Both the position numbers and the translations under genes were made by a program. Of a stretch of DNA of 64,000 bases, positions 56,427 through 64,000 are shown piece by piece. Position 1 is the first letter of the stretch. Every line of letters begins with the position of its first letter. The DNA is from Mesorhizobium sp. WSM2240 (lineage in GTDB: Bacteria; Pseudomonadota; Alphaproteobacteria; Rhizobiales; Rhizobiaceae). The DNA is taken from positions 1,240,001 through 1,304,000 of the forward strand of contig NZ_CP159253.1 of the NCBI RefSeq assembly GCF_040438645.1, given 5' to 3'. The notes under the pieces were generated by a model that was not told where the DNA came from, searched no databases, and was given only the letters and a program-made list of their open reading frames with translations.

Positions 56427-57200
56427 TTAATCCTTCCCCCCGATCGGCGGCGTTTGCGTCATCCCGGCCAGCACCTCGGCCACATGTCGCACCTCGACCT
56501 TCGAGCCTTCGCGCTTCAGCTTTCCCGCCATGTTCATCAGGCAGCCGAGATCGCCGGCAAGCAGCGTCGAGGCGCCCGAGGCGGCGATGCTCTTGGTTTT
56601 CGTTTCCACGATCGAGTTGGAAATGTCGGGATATTTGACGCAGAACGTGCCGCCGAAGCCGCAGCAGACATCCGGATCCTGCATCTCGACCAGCTTCACG
56701 CCGGCGACGGAGGCGAGCAGCGCGCGCGGCTGCTGCTTGATGTCGAGTTCGCGCAGGCCCGAGCAGGAATCGTGGTAGGTCACCGCCGCGTCGAGGCGGG
56801 CATCGACGCCGCGCATGCCGCGCACGTCGACGAGGAAGCTCACCAGCTCGTGGACCTTGGCCGAAAATGCCTGCGCCCGCGCCTCCCATTTGGCGTCGCC
56901 CTTGAACAGGCTGGGATAATGCTTCTTCAGCATGCCGGCGCAGGAGCCCGAGGGCGCGACGACATAGTCGAAACCTTCAAACGCCTCGATAGTGTTTTCC
57001 GCGATGGCACGGGTGTCGGCGCGGTCGCCGGAATTGTAGGCCGGCTGGCCGCAGCAGGTCTGCGTGCGCGGCACGTCGACCGTGCATCCGGCCTCCTCGA
57101 TCAGCTTGATCGCGGCGAAGCCGACTGTCGGCCGGAACAGGTCCACCAGGCAGGTGACGAACAGCCCGACATTGGGTTTTTTCTCGATTGGCTGGGTCAC
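56427..57200 (-). CDS. lutA: lactate utilisation protein A (CCG domain)
   Basis: 257 aa with two cysteine-rich CCG domains: RTQTCCGQPAYNSGDR near residue 47 and DPDVCCGFGGTFCVKYPDIS near 175, preceded by CLVDLFRP and YHDSCSGLREL. Such domains bind Fe-S or disulfide-active sites in LutA/GlcF/HdrB proteins. The start is GTG 57200 with AGGGA upstream. First gene of lutABC; regulator gene lies 22 bp upstream in the same orientation. Confidence 0.93.
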   Translation of the reverse strand: MTQPIEKKPNVGLFVTCLVDLFRPTVGFAAIKLIEEAGCTVDVPRTQTCCGQPAYNSGDRADTRAIAENTIEAFEGFDYVVAPSGSCAGMLKKHYPSLFKGDAKWEARAQAFSAKVHELVSFLVDVRGMRGVDARLDAAVTYHDSCSGLRELDIKQQPRALLASVAGVKLVEMQDPDVCCGFGGTFCVKYPDISNSIVETKTKSIAASGASTLLAGDLGCLMNMAGKLKREGSKVEVRHVAEVLAGMTQTPPIGGKD

Positions 57201-57222
57201 TGATTTCCCTGGCTTTTATGCT

Positions 57223-58050
57223 TCATTGTCTTGCTTCCGACCGCTGCTTTAGCCGCAGCCGCGAGACGCGCTGCCAGTCGCCGGTGCGCTCGGCCTCGAC
57301 CATCGCCCGCTCGACATAGGTGATGTGGTCCATCGCCGCCTTGCGCGCGCCGGCCGGGTCGCCGCCGGCCACCGCCGCGTGGATCGCACGGTGCTGCGCA
57401 AGCAGTTGCTCGCGCGCACCGGGGAGACCGAACACCAGAAGCCGGTTGTGGAACACGCCGTCCGACAGCAGCCGATAGCAGGAGCGCAGCGTATGCAAAA
57501 GGATGATGTTGTGCGCGCATTCGCCGATCGCATTGTGGAATTCGACGTCGACCGCGGCCTCCTGCTCGAAGTCGCCGCGCTCGTGCGCCGCCTCCATGCG
57601 CGCCACGATCTGGGCAAGCAGCGCCAGATCGTCGGCGGTCGCCCGCCGCGCCGCATATTCGGCGGCGACGCCTTCGATCTCGCGGCGGTATTCGAGATAG
57701 TCGGCTGCGGCCTTGCGATGCGTGGCGATCAGATCCATCACCGGCGCGGTGAACACCTGGCCGATGACATCGGCGACAAAAGTGCCGCCGCCCGGACGCG
57801 TCACGATCAGTCCACGAGCCTCCAGCGCCTTCAGCGCGTCGCGCAGGATCGGCCGGGACACGTCGAACTGCCGCGCCAGTTCCCGCTCGCCCGGCAGCCG
57901 GTCGGCGGCGCGCAGCACGCCTTCGAGGATCATGCCCTCGATCTGCTGCACGACCTCGTCGGCGGTGCGCGAATGCTCTATCCTGGAGAAGATTTCACTC
58001 AATGCTCGGCGTTCCGGGCGGTTCGTTGTCGCCGCCGACAATAACGGCAA
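57223..58050 (-). CDS. FadR/GntR family regulator of the lactate/glycolate genes
   Basis: 275 aa. The GntR winged helix (residues ~30-95: GVLRAADRLPGERELARQFDVSRPILRDALKALEARG and IVTRPGGGTFV) is followed by an FCD effector domain with metal-binding residues (VEFHNAIGECAHN near 170 and QHRAIHAAVAGGD near 225). LldR/GlcC-type member. A TTG start (58050) with GGAAGAAG upstream is used; TTG 58002 is an alternative that gives the commoner N-terminus. It lies ahead of lutA in the same direction and divergent from glcD. Confidence 0.9.
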   Translation of the reverse strand: MPLLSAATTNRPERRALSEIFSRIEHSRTADEVVQQIEGMILEGVLRAADRLPGERELARQFDVSRPILRDALKALEARGLIVTRPGGGTFVADVIGQVFTAPVMDLIATHRKAAADYLEYRREIEGVAAEYAARRATADDLALLAQIVARMEAAHERGDFEQEAAVDVEFHNAIGECAHNIILLHTLRSCYRLLSDGVFHNRLLVFGLPGAREQLLAQHRAIHAAVAGGDPAGARKAAMDHITYVERAMVEAERTGDWQRVSRLRLKQRSEARQ

Positions 58051-58168
58051 CGTCTTCTTCCGGTCAATTTATTTATCCGCTTGCCAGGCAGCTCCGCCGG
58101 CATTTCGATGGATTTGACCGACATACCAACAGAAGCAGCAATTCACGATTTGCAGAGCGTTGGCGCAG

Positions 58169-58189
58169 CTGGTAAAAGCTTTTTACCAG
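58169..58189. promoter_or_regulatory. palindrome upstream of glcD, candidate regulator site
   Basis: Perfect inverted repeat CTGGTAAAA-GCT-TTTTACCAG, 19 bp before the glcD ATG and 119 bp from the GntR-gene start. The TGGT...ACCA halves resemble FadR/LldR half-sites, but their spacing is wider than in known LldR operators. Alternatively, it is an mRNA hairpin near the glcD ribosome site (GGAG 58196-58199). Confidence 0.5.
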
Positions 58190-58208
58190 TTATTCCGGAG
58201 AAACCGCA

Positions 58209-59705
58209 ATGTCCGGTTTGGCCATGCCGAAGCCCGATGCCGACACGATGCGCCGCCGCGACGAGATCGTCGCGGATATGCGCATCATCGTGCCGGGCGA
58301 AGGCGTGGTCGACGCCGTCAACGAGATGCGCGCCTTCGAAAGCGACGGGCTGACCGCCTATCGCCAGTTGCCGCTCGTTGTCGTGCTGCCGGAAACGACC
58401 GCTCAGGTCGCAAGAATCCTGAAATACTGCAATGAACGCAACATCCGCGTCGTGCCGCGCGGTTCGGGCACCTCGCTTTCCGGCGGTGCGCTGCCGCTGG
58501 AAGACGCGGTGCTCCTCGTGATGAGCCGCTTCAACCGCATCCTCGAGATCGACTATCCAAACCGTGCCGTCGTCGCCCAGCCGGGCGTCACCAATCTCGG
58601 CATCACCACCGCCGTCGAGCAGGAGGGTTTTTACTACGCCCCCGATCCATCCTCCCAGATCGCCTGCTCGATCGGCGGCAACGTCGCGGAAAACTCCGGC
58701 GGCGTGCACTGCCTGAAATACGGCCTCACCGCCAACAATGTGCTTGGCGTCGAGATGGTGTTGATGAACGGCGAGATCGTGCGGCTCGGCGGCAAACATC
58801 TCGATTCGGAAGGTTATGACCTACTCGGCGTCATGACTGGCTCGGAAGGGCTTTTGGGCGTCGTCACCGAGGTAACCGTGCGCATTCTGAGGAAGCCGGA
58901 GACTGCGCGTGCGTTGCTCATCGGCTTTCCGACCAGCGAGCAGGCCGGTCAGTGCGTCGCCGACATCATCGGCGCCGGCATCATTCCGGGCGGCATGGAG
59001 ATGATGGACCGCCCGGCGATCCACGCGGCGGAAGATTTCGTCCAGGCCGGCTATCCGCTGGAATGCGAGGCGCTGCTGATCGTCGAGTTGGACGGGCCGG
59101 GCGTCGAGGTCGACCATCTGATCGGGCTGGTCGAGGAAATCGCCCTGAAGAACGGCTCGACCACCTGCCGGATTTCTGGCTCCGAACAGGAGCGACTGGC
59201 GTTCTGGGCCGGCCGCAAGGCGGCTTTCCCGGCGGTTGGGCGCATCTCGCCCGATTACTACTGCATGGACGGCACCATTCCCAGGAAGGAATTGCCGCGG
59301 GTGCTCGCCGGCATGCGCGACCTGTCGGAGCGCTACGGCCTTCGCGTCGCCAACGTCTTTCATGCCGGCGACGGCAACCTGCACCCGCTGATCCTCTACG
59401 ACGCCAACGTGCCGGGCGAGCTGGAAAAGGCCGAGGAATTCGGCGCCGACATATTGCGGCTTTGCGTCAAGGTTGGCGGCGTCTTGACCGGCGAGCACGG
59501 CGTCGGTGTCGAGAAGCGCGACCTGATGCCGGAAATGTTCAACCAGATCGACCTGGACCAGCAGATGCGGGTCAAATGCGCCTTCGACCCAAATCATTTG
59601 CTCAACCCCGGCAAGGTCTTCCCGCAACTGCGCCGCTGCGCCGAACTCGGCCGCATGCACATTTCCGGCGGGAAAATGCCGTTCCCGAACATTCCGAGGT
59701 TTTGA
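58209..59705 (+). CDS. glcD: glycolate oxidase subunit GlcD (FAD-binding)
   Basis: 498 aa flavoprotein. FAD-binding type 4 domain: NIRVVPRGSGTSLSGGALP near residue 80 and QIACSIGGNVAENSGGVHCLKYG near 155, then VFHAGDGNLHPLILYD near 385 and the C-terminal GGVLTGEHGVGVEKRDLM near 422. It oxidises glycolate (or D-lactate) to glyoxylate with GlcE and GlcF. GGAG precedes ATG 58209. First gene of glcDEF. Confidence 0.95.
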   Translation: MSGLAMPKPDADTMRRRDEIVADMRIIVPGEGVVDAVNEMRAFESDGLTAYRQLPLVVVLPETTAQVARILKYCNERNIRVVPRGSGTSLSGGALPLEDAVLLVMSRFNRILEIDYPNRAVVAQPGVTNLGITTAVEQEGFYYAPDPSSQIACSIGGNVAENSGGVHCLKYGLTANNVLGVEMVLMNGEIVRLGGKHLDSEGYDLLGVMTGSEGLLGVVTEVTVRILRKPETARALLIGFPTSEQAGQCVADIIGAGIIPGGMEMMDRPAIHAAEDFVQAGYPLECEALLIVELDGPGVEVDHLIGLVEEIALKNGSTTCRISGSEQERLAFWAGRKAAFPAVGRISPDYYCMDGTIPRKELPRVLAGMRDLSERYGLRVANVFHAGDGNLHPLILYDANVPGELEKAEEFGADILRLCVKVGGVLTGEHGVGVEKRDLMPEMFNQIDLDQQMRVKCAFDPNHLLNPGKVFPQLRRCAELGRMHISGGKMPFPNIPRF

Positions 59706-59808
59706 GGATGGCGTCGCATAAGGGTTTCTCGGCCCTGCGAAGCGGGCGAGACGAAGAGGGGGTGCTTGGCAATTCCATCAAAAGTCAAGCAACCAGTGGG
59801 GAGTGTCC

Positions 59809-61014
59809 ATGACCACCTTTAACCCCACGACCCCCGCCGATATCCTCGCCACCGTCCAATGGGCGCTCGCGGAGGAATCGCCGCTGGAAATCATCGGCCA
59901 GGGCTCCAAGCGCGGCATCGGCCGCCCGCTGCAGACGGAACATACCCTCGACCTGTCAAAACTTTCCGGCGTGACGCTCTACGAGCCGGCCGAACTGGTG
60001 CTGTCGGCCCGCGCCGGCACGCCGCTCGCCGACATCGAAAGGCTGCTTGCCGAAAATGGCCAGCAGCTCGCCTTCGAGCCGATAGATTACGGCCCGCTCT
60101 TAGGCGGACAACCGGGAAGAGGCACGATCGGCGGCGTGCTCGCCGCAAACCTCTCCGGTCCGCGCCGGTTGAAGGCGGGGGCTGCGCGCGACCATATCCT
60201 TGGCATCAATGCCGTCTCGGGACGGGGCGAGGCGTTCAAGTCAGGCGGCCGCGTAGTGAAAAACGTCACCGGCTACGATCTCTCGAAGCTGATGGCCGGC
60301 TCCTGGGGCACACTGGCCGTCACTACCGACGTCATTTTCAAGGTGCTGCCCGCCGCCGAGACCGAAACCACATTGGCCATCCGCGGCCTGCTCGACGAGG
60401 AGGCCGCGGCCGCGATGGCGCTCGCCGTCGGCTCCAGCGCCGAAATCTCCAGCGCGGCTCACCTTCCGGAAGGCATTGCCGGCCGCGTGGCGGACGGCGC
60501 GATCGGGAGCGAACCGGCGACGCTGCTGCGGATCGAGGGTTTTGGGCCCTCCGTCGCCTATCGTGCCGCGGCCGTGAAAGATCTCCTGAAAGCCGCAGGC
60601 CTGATCGATGAGATTTCCGGCGATGCGTCGAAGGCGCTCTGGCGCGACATCCGCGATTGCGCGCCCTTTGCCGACGGCACCGAGCGCCCCGTCTGGCGCG
60701 TCTCGGTGGCGCCGTCCGAAGCCCACAAGATGACACTGGCGCTGCGCATGGAAACGCCTGCCGAGGCTTTTTACGATTGGCAGGGTGGCCTTGTCTGGCT
60801 GCGCATGCAGGCCGATCCGGAAGCCGAACTTTTGCGCGCGCTGGTGAAAAAATTCGGCGGCGGCCATGCCACATTGATCCGCGCCACCCCTTCGCATTGC
60901 GCCGCGCTGCCCGTCTTCGAGCCGCAGCCTCCGGCGCTTTCCGCACTCTCGGCGCGGCTGAAAGCTGAGTTCGATCCGAAGGGCCTGCTCAATCCAGGAC
61001 GGATGGAAGCCTGA
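59809..61014 (+). CDS. glcE: glycolate oxidase subunit GlcE
   Basis: 401 aa, FAD-binding type 4 domain (LEIIGQGSKRGIGRP near residue 30; LLGGQPGRGTIGGVLAANLSGPRRLKAGAARDHILG, cut here for length, near 95-125; GGRVVKNVTGYDLSKLMAGSWGTL near 145). Shorter than GlcD, as usual. GGGGAG precedes ATG 59809; a GTG two codons upstream is less likely. About 100 bp separate it from glcD, and it ends 1 bp from glcF. Confidence 0.93.
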   Translation: MTTFNPTTPADILATVQWALAEESPLEIIGQGSKRGIGRPLQTEHTLDLSKLSGVTLYEPAELVLSARAGTPLADIERLLAENGQQLAFEPIDYGPLLGGQPGRGTIGGVLAANLSGPRRLKAGAARDHILGINAVSGRGEAFKSGGRVVKNVTGYDLSKLMAGSWGTLAVTTDVIFKVLPAAETETTLAIRGLLDEEAAAAMALAVGSSAEISSAAHLPEGIAGRVADGAIGSEPATLLRIEGFGPSVAYRAAAVKDLLKAAGLIDEISGDASKALWRDIRDCAPFADGTERPVWRVSVAPSEAHKMTLALRMETPAEAFYDWQGGLVWLRMQADPEAELLRALVKKFGGGHATLIRATPSHCAALPVFEPQPPALSALSARLKAEFDPKGLLNPGRMEA

Positions 61015-61015
61015 C

Positions 61016-62317
61016 ATGCAAACCTCCTTCACTCCCGCCCAGCTCGCCGATCCGCATGTCACGGAATCGGAAAAGATCCTGCGCAAATGCGTGCATTGCG
61101 GCTTCTGCACCGCGACCTGCCCGACCTATGTCATGCTCGGCAACGAGCTCGACAGCCCGCGCGGGCGCATCTACCTGATCAAGGACATGCTGGAAAACGG
61201 CCGGCCGGCGGACAAGGAGGTCGTCACCCATATCGACCGCTGCCTGTCCTGCCTCGCCTGCATGACGACCTGCCCCTCGGGCGTCAATTACATGCATCTG
61301 GTCGACCACGCCCGCGCCCACATCGAGAACACCTACAAACGCCCGCTGCCCGACCGGTTCATCCGCGCGGTGCTCGCCTTCGTGCTGCCGCATCCCGCTC
61401 GTTTTCGCGCCGCGCTGAAGCTGGCGCGGCTCGGCAGGCCGTTTGCCAAACTGTTCGAGCGGGTCGGCCCGCTCCGACCGCTTGCGGCGATGCTGAGGCT
61501 GGCCCCAACGTTCATCCCGCAAACTTCCGCGACGGCATCACCGGCAGTTTATCCGGCTGCCGTCGGCGCGCGGCGCGGACGCGTCGCCATCCTCACCGGC
61601 TGCGCCCAGCCGGTCCTCGACCCCGGCATCAACGAAGCTGCCATCCGCCTCCTGACGCGGCTCGGCGTCGAGGTCGTCGCGCCGCGGGGCGAAGGCTGCT
61701 GCGGCGCGCTTGTGCATCATATGGGCCGCGAGGCGCAGGCTCTGGCCTCGGCGCGGCAAAACGTCGACGCCTGGATGCGCGAGATCGAGGGCGGCGGCCT
61801 CGACGCCATCATCATCACCGCGTCGGGTTGCGGCACGACGATCAAGGATTACGGCTTCATGCTGCGGCTGGATCCTGACTACGCGCAGAAGGCCGCGAAA
61901 ATTTCTGCGCTGGCGAAGGACATCACCGAATATCTCGCCACGCTCGACCTGCCGGAGCCGGCGCAAAAACCCGGCCTTACCGTCGCCTATCACTCCGCCT
62001 GCTCGATGCAGCACGGCCAAAAAATCACGCGCCAGCCGAAGGAGCTTCTCGCCCGCGCCGGCTTTGTCGTGAAGGAGCCGCGCGAGGGCCATCTGTGCTG
62101 CGGCTCGGCCGGAACCTACAACATCACGCAGCCCGAGATTTCGGCACAACTGCGCGACCGCAAGGTGAAGAACATCGAGGCCACCGGCGCGCAAATCATC
62201 GCCACCGGCAATATCGGCTGCATCACCCAGATCGCCTCGACCGCCAAGATGCCGATCGTGCATACGGTGGAACTGCTCGACTGGGCCTATGGCGGGAAGA
62301 GGCCGACGGGGATCTGA
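61016..62317 (+). CDS. glcF: glycolate oxidase iron-sulfur subunit GlcF
   Basis: 433 aa. Two [4Fe-4S] motifs: CVHCGFCTATCPTYVMLG near residue 24 and CLSCLACMTTCPSGVNYM near 75. Two CCG domains follow, with EGCCGALVHHMG near 225 and GHLCCGSAGTYNITQPE near 360. It accepts electrons from GlcDE at the membrane. Starts one base after the glcE stop. The glcF-type and lutA-type CCG proteins are homologous. Confidence 0.95.
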   Translation: MQTSFTPAQLADPHVTESEKILRKCVHCGFCTATCPTYVMLGNELDSPRGRIYLIKDMLENGRPADKEVVTHIDRCLSCLACMTTCPSGVNYMHLVDHARAHIENTYKRPLPDRFIRAVLAFVLPHPARFRAALKLARLGRPFAKLFERVGPLRPLAAMLRLAPTFIPQTSATASPAVYPAAVGARRGRVAILTGCAQPVLDPGINEAAIRLLTRLGVEVVAPRGEGCCGALVHHMGREAQALASARQNVDAWMREIEGGGLDAIIITASGCGTTIKDYGFMLRLDPDYAQKAAKISALAKDITEYLATLDLPEPAQKPGLTVAYHSACSMQHGQKITRQPKELLARAGFVVKEPREGHLCCGSAGTYNITQPEISAQLRDRKVKNIEATGAQIIATGNIGCITQIASTAKMPIVHTVELLDWAYGGKRPTGI

Positions 62318-62332
62318 AAAGGGGAAGCAGGG

Positions 62333-62500
62333 ATGGACCTATTTTTGTACGTGCTTGTTCCAGTGGGCATTGCAATCGGGATTTACCTTGGCGTCAAAGC
62401 AAGATCGTCGAACCGCAAGCCAGGAATAAGTGCCGCAGGCGACCTGACCGGAAACCAAGGGCTCGACTTCGACGGAGGTGGCGATGGTGGCGGCGACTAG
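62333..62500 (+). CDS. small membrane protein with Gly/Asp tail, 55 aa
   Basis: MDLFLYVLVPVGIAIGIYLG forms one hydrophobic helix, followed by a basic patch (VKARSSNRKPG) and an acidic glycine-rich end DFDGGGDGGGD. GGGGAAG lies eight bases before ATG 62333 and the gene follows glcF by 15 bp, so it is probably transcribed with glcDEF. Short proteins with a helix and such a tail are common in Rhizobiales but have no known function. Confidence 0.6.
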   Translation: MDLFLYVLVPVGIAIGIYLGVKARSSNRKPGISAAGDLTGNQGLDFDGGGDGGGD

Positions 62501-62521
62501 CTGATTAAGTCCAGGCTTCAC

Positions 62522-63442
62522 CTACTCCGCCGCGACCCGCCGCTCCCCCGTCCCGTAAGTCTCCTGATACAGCGCCCGCTGCCGGTTCAGCGCCACCATC
62601 GTGTTCCGGAGCAGGATCGCCACCGTTACCGGCCCGACGCCGCCCGGAACCGGCGTGATCCAGGATGCGACCTCCTTCACGCTGTCGGTGTCGACGTCGC
62701 CGACGATGCGCGTTGAGCCGTCGGGCAGCGTCTCGGCATTGATGCCGATGTCGATGACGGCCGCGCCCGGCTTGACCATGTCGGCCTTGATCAGCCGCGG
62801 CTTGCCGACAGCCACGAACAGCGCGTCGGCGCGCCTCGCATGCGCCGCCACCGAGCGCGTCATGTGATGGCAGACAGTCACCGTCGCGCCCTCGCTCATC
62901 AGCAGGAAGGCGATCGGCTTGCCGACGATCTCCGAATGCCCGACCACCACCACTTCCAGCCCCTTCAGGTCGAGCCCGGTCGCCTTGAGCAGTTCCACCG
63001 AGGCGGCCGCCGTACAGGGCGCCAGGTCGAGCTCGTTGTAGACGATGTTGCCGATCGATGCCGGGTGCATGCCTTCGACGTCCTTCAGCGGGTGGACTGC
63101 CGCCTGGATCGCCTTGATGGGGATATGCGGCGGTACCGGCCGCTGGATGATGATGCCGGTGACGCGCGGGTCGGCGTTCATGCCGTGGATCGCGGCCTCC
63201 AGTTCGCCCGCCGTGAGCTCGGCCGGAAAGCGCCGCTCCTCGAAGTCGATGCCGGCCAGTTCCGCCTTGGCGCGCTGGTTGCGGACATAGACGTCCACCG
63301 CCTCGATGTCGCCGACGGTGATCGACACCAGCTTCGGCCGGAAACCTTCGGCCGTGGCGGTGTCGGCGGCGGCGCGGACTTCGGCGATGATGCGGGCGGC
63401 GACCGGCCCGCCCTTCAGGTAGCGCGTGTCTTCAAGCGGCAT
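62522..63442 (-). CDS. FolD family protein with altered active-site residues
   Basis: 306 aa, collinear with methylenetetrahydrofolate dehydrogenase/cyclohydrolase FolD. The catalytic YxxxK motif reads YVRNQ (residue ~56), so the Lys essential for cyclohydrolase is Gln; the KDVDG motif reads KDVEG; the NADP-site motif reads VVVGHSEIVGKP with His for the usual Arg. GIIIQRPVPP and the C-terminal ITPVPGGVGPVTVAILLRNT are kept. It could be a dehydrogenase-only or otherwise specialised paralogue. Start 63442; upstream frame is not FolD-like. Confidence 0.85.
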   Translation of the reverse strand: MPLEDTRYLKGGPVAARIIAEVRAAADTATAEGFRPKLVSITVGDIEAVDVYVRNQRAKAELAGIDFEERRFPAELTAGELEAAIHGMNADPRVTGIIIQRPVPPHIPIKAIQAAVHPLKDVEGMHPASIGNIVYNELDLAPCTAAASVELLKATGLDLKGLEVVVVGHSEIVGKPIAFLLMSEGATVTVCHHMTRSVAAHARRADALFVAVGKPRLIKADMVKPGAAVIDIGINAETLPDGSTRIVGDVDTDSVKEVASWITPVPGGVGPVTVAILLRNTMVALNRQRALYQETYGTGERRVAAE

Positions 63443-63554
63443 CGGAGATCCTTGTGCGGCGATAATTTTGCCACGGGATAGCAGGCGAGAATGCGAAAGG
63501 GCAGCATGGATACGAACCGTGCTGCCCCTCCCGCGACGTCGGGCAAGACTCCTC

Positions 63555-63592
63555 AAAAGAAAAAGCGGCCGCGGCATTCGCGCCGGGCCGCT
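63555..63592 (-). terminator. intrinsic terminator of the L,D-transpeptidase gene
   Basis: Minus-strand AGCGGCC-CGGC...GCCG-GGCCGCT hairpin (11 pairs with one bulge) followed by TTTTCTTTT, about 50 bp after the stop codon. Confidence 0.82.
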
Positions 63593-63639
63593 CCCGGACC
63601 TGCCGCCCCCTGCGGCATCGGTCCGTCCCCCGTTCGAAA

Positions 63640-64000
63640 TTACATCACCACGACCTTCGTCCCGACATGGACCCGCTCGTAGAGGTCGATGACATCCTCG
63701 TTGCGCATGCGGATGCAGCCGGACGATACCGCGCCGCCGATCGTCCAGGGCTGGTTGGTGCCGTGGATGCGGTAAAGCGTCGAGCCGAGATAGAGCGCCC
63801 GCGCGCCGAGCGGGTTTTCCGGGCCGCCGGCCATGTGCACGGGCAGGTGCCGTCCCTTGGCGCGCTCGCGCGCGATCATCTCGGCGGGCGGACGCCAGTC
63901 CGGCCATTCGCGCTTCTGGGTGACCTTGTGCGTGCCGGCCCATTCGAAGCCCGGCTTGCCGGTGCCGACGCCGTAGCGCCGCGCCTCGCCGCCCTCCAGC
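63640..64000 (-). CDS. L,D-transpeptidase (YkuD), 5' end cut by window
   Basis: The frame stays open to the right edge, so only the C-terminal 119 residues are visible. They are the YkuD catalytic core: YGVGTGKPGFEWAG, HKVTQKREWPDWRPP, GGPENPLGARALYLGSTLYRIHGT and SSGCIRMRNEDVIDLYERV with the nucleophilic Cys and the upstream His. It forms L,D cross-links in peptidoglycan or attaches lipoproteins. The signal peptide is outside the window. Confidence 0.92.
   Translation of the reverse strand, partial: LEGGEARRYGVGTGKPGFEWAGTHKVTQKREWPDWRPPAEMIARERAKGRHLPVHMAGGPENPLGARALYLGSTLYRIHGTNQPWTIGGAVSSGCIRMRNEDVIDLYERVHVGTKVVVM

Noticed and set aside
63491..63682. 63-codon plus-strand frame, Lys/Arg/Pro-rich
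   Set aside because: Overlaps the L,D-transpeptidase terminator and coding end on the opposite strand; composition follows from the hairpin.

Overview
The window reads as a chromosomal segment of an alphaproteobacterium of the order Hyphomicrobiales (Rhizobiales), most like Mesorhizobium/Phyllobacteriaceae. The grounds are the high GC content, a tRNA-His with A73 and no encoded G-1, an Irr-type iron box, a PdhS-type cell-cycle kinase, a VtlR/LsrB-like LysR regulator, DUF1127 and phasin genes, and two families of dispersed intergenic palindromes. I see no rRNA, phage, insertion sequence or CRISPR array. Gene density is high and most genes are housekeeping or central metabolism. Both edges cut a gene: a von Willebrand A protein at the left and an L,D-transpeptidase at the right.

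Layout. 1-5.6 kb: vWA protein, then the Entner-Doudoroff operon zwf-pgl-edd (minus strand). 5.8-10.2 kb: aldehyde dehydrogenase and SDR dehydrogenase, a GlxA-type AraC regulator, and a Tat-exported cofactor-free haloperoxidase. 10.4-14.1 kb: gamma-glutamylputrescine pathway (puuA, puuB), a degenerate receiver protein and a small conserved-looking protein. 14.3-17.3 kb: isocitrate lyase divergent from a RamB/ScfR-type regulator. 17.3-20.4 kb: an FMN reductase-MFS pair behind a promoter with SoxR/MerR geometry, and a LysR gene. 20.5-26.8 kb: a YrbL-like kinase-fold protein, a DMT exporter and a complete putrescine ABC transporter (potFGHI). 26.8-34 kb: an AsmA-like protein, acetoacetyl-CoA synthetase, and the iron(III) transporter genes fbpA-fbpB under an Irr box. 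34.2-38.7 kb: the PdhS-like kinase, then a phasin whose transcript ends in three hairpins that each display CCUCCUCCC (cuckoo/CcsR-type RNA). 38.9-43.5 kb: tRNA-His, a frameshifted Tat-signal Arg/Trp-rich protein, a tiny RTX protein, xseA, a DMT transporter and a HigBA-like toxin-antitoxin pair. 43.5-49.7 kb: VtlR/LsrB-like regulator divergent from DUF1127, a hydrolase, DUF937, gshA and TerC. 49.9-54.2 kb: rsmE, a pentapeptide protein, a glutamine amidotransferase and a phosphatase. 54.2-62.5 kb: lutCBA and a GntR regulator divergent from glcDEF (lactate/glycolate oxidation). 62.5-64 kb: a FolD homologue with altered active-site residues, and the L,D-transpeptidase.

Together the genes describe a heterotroph using sugars (Entner-Doudoroff), acetate/fatty acids (glyoxylate shunt, acetoacetate, PHB granules), polyamines and 2-hydroxy acids. 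The most interesting signals are regulatory and RNA-level: the triple CCUCCUCCC RNA, the SoxR-like promoter, the PhaR-like and Irr operators, and the structured 3' region of the DUF1127 gene. I did not find a clearly new multi-gene system; the best candidates for something undescribed are the three-hairpin RNA on a phasin transcript, the frameshifted Arg/Trp protein and the variant FolD.
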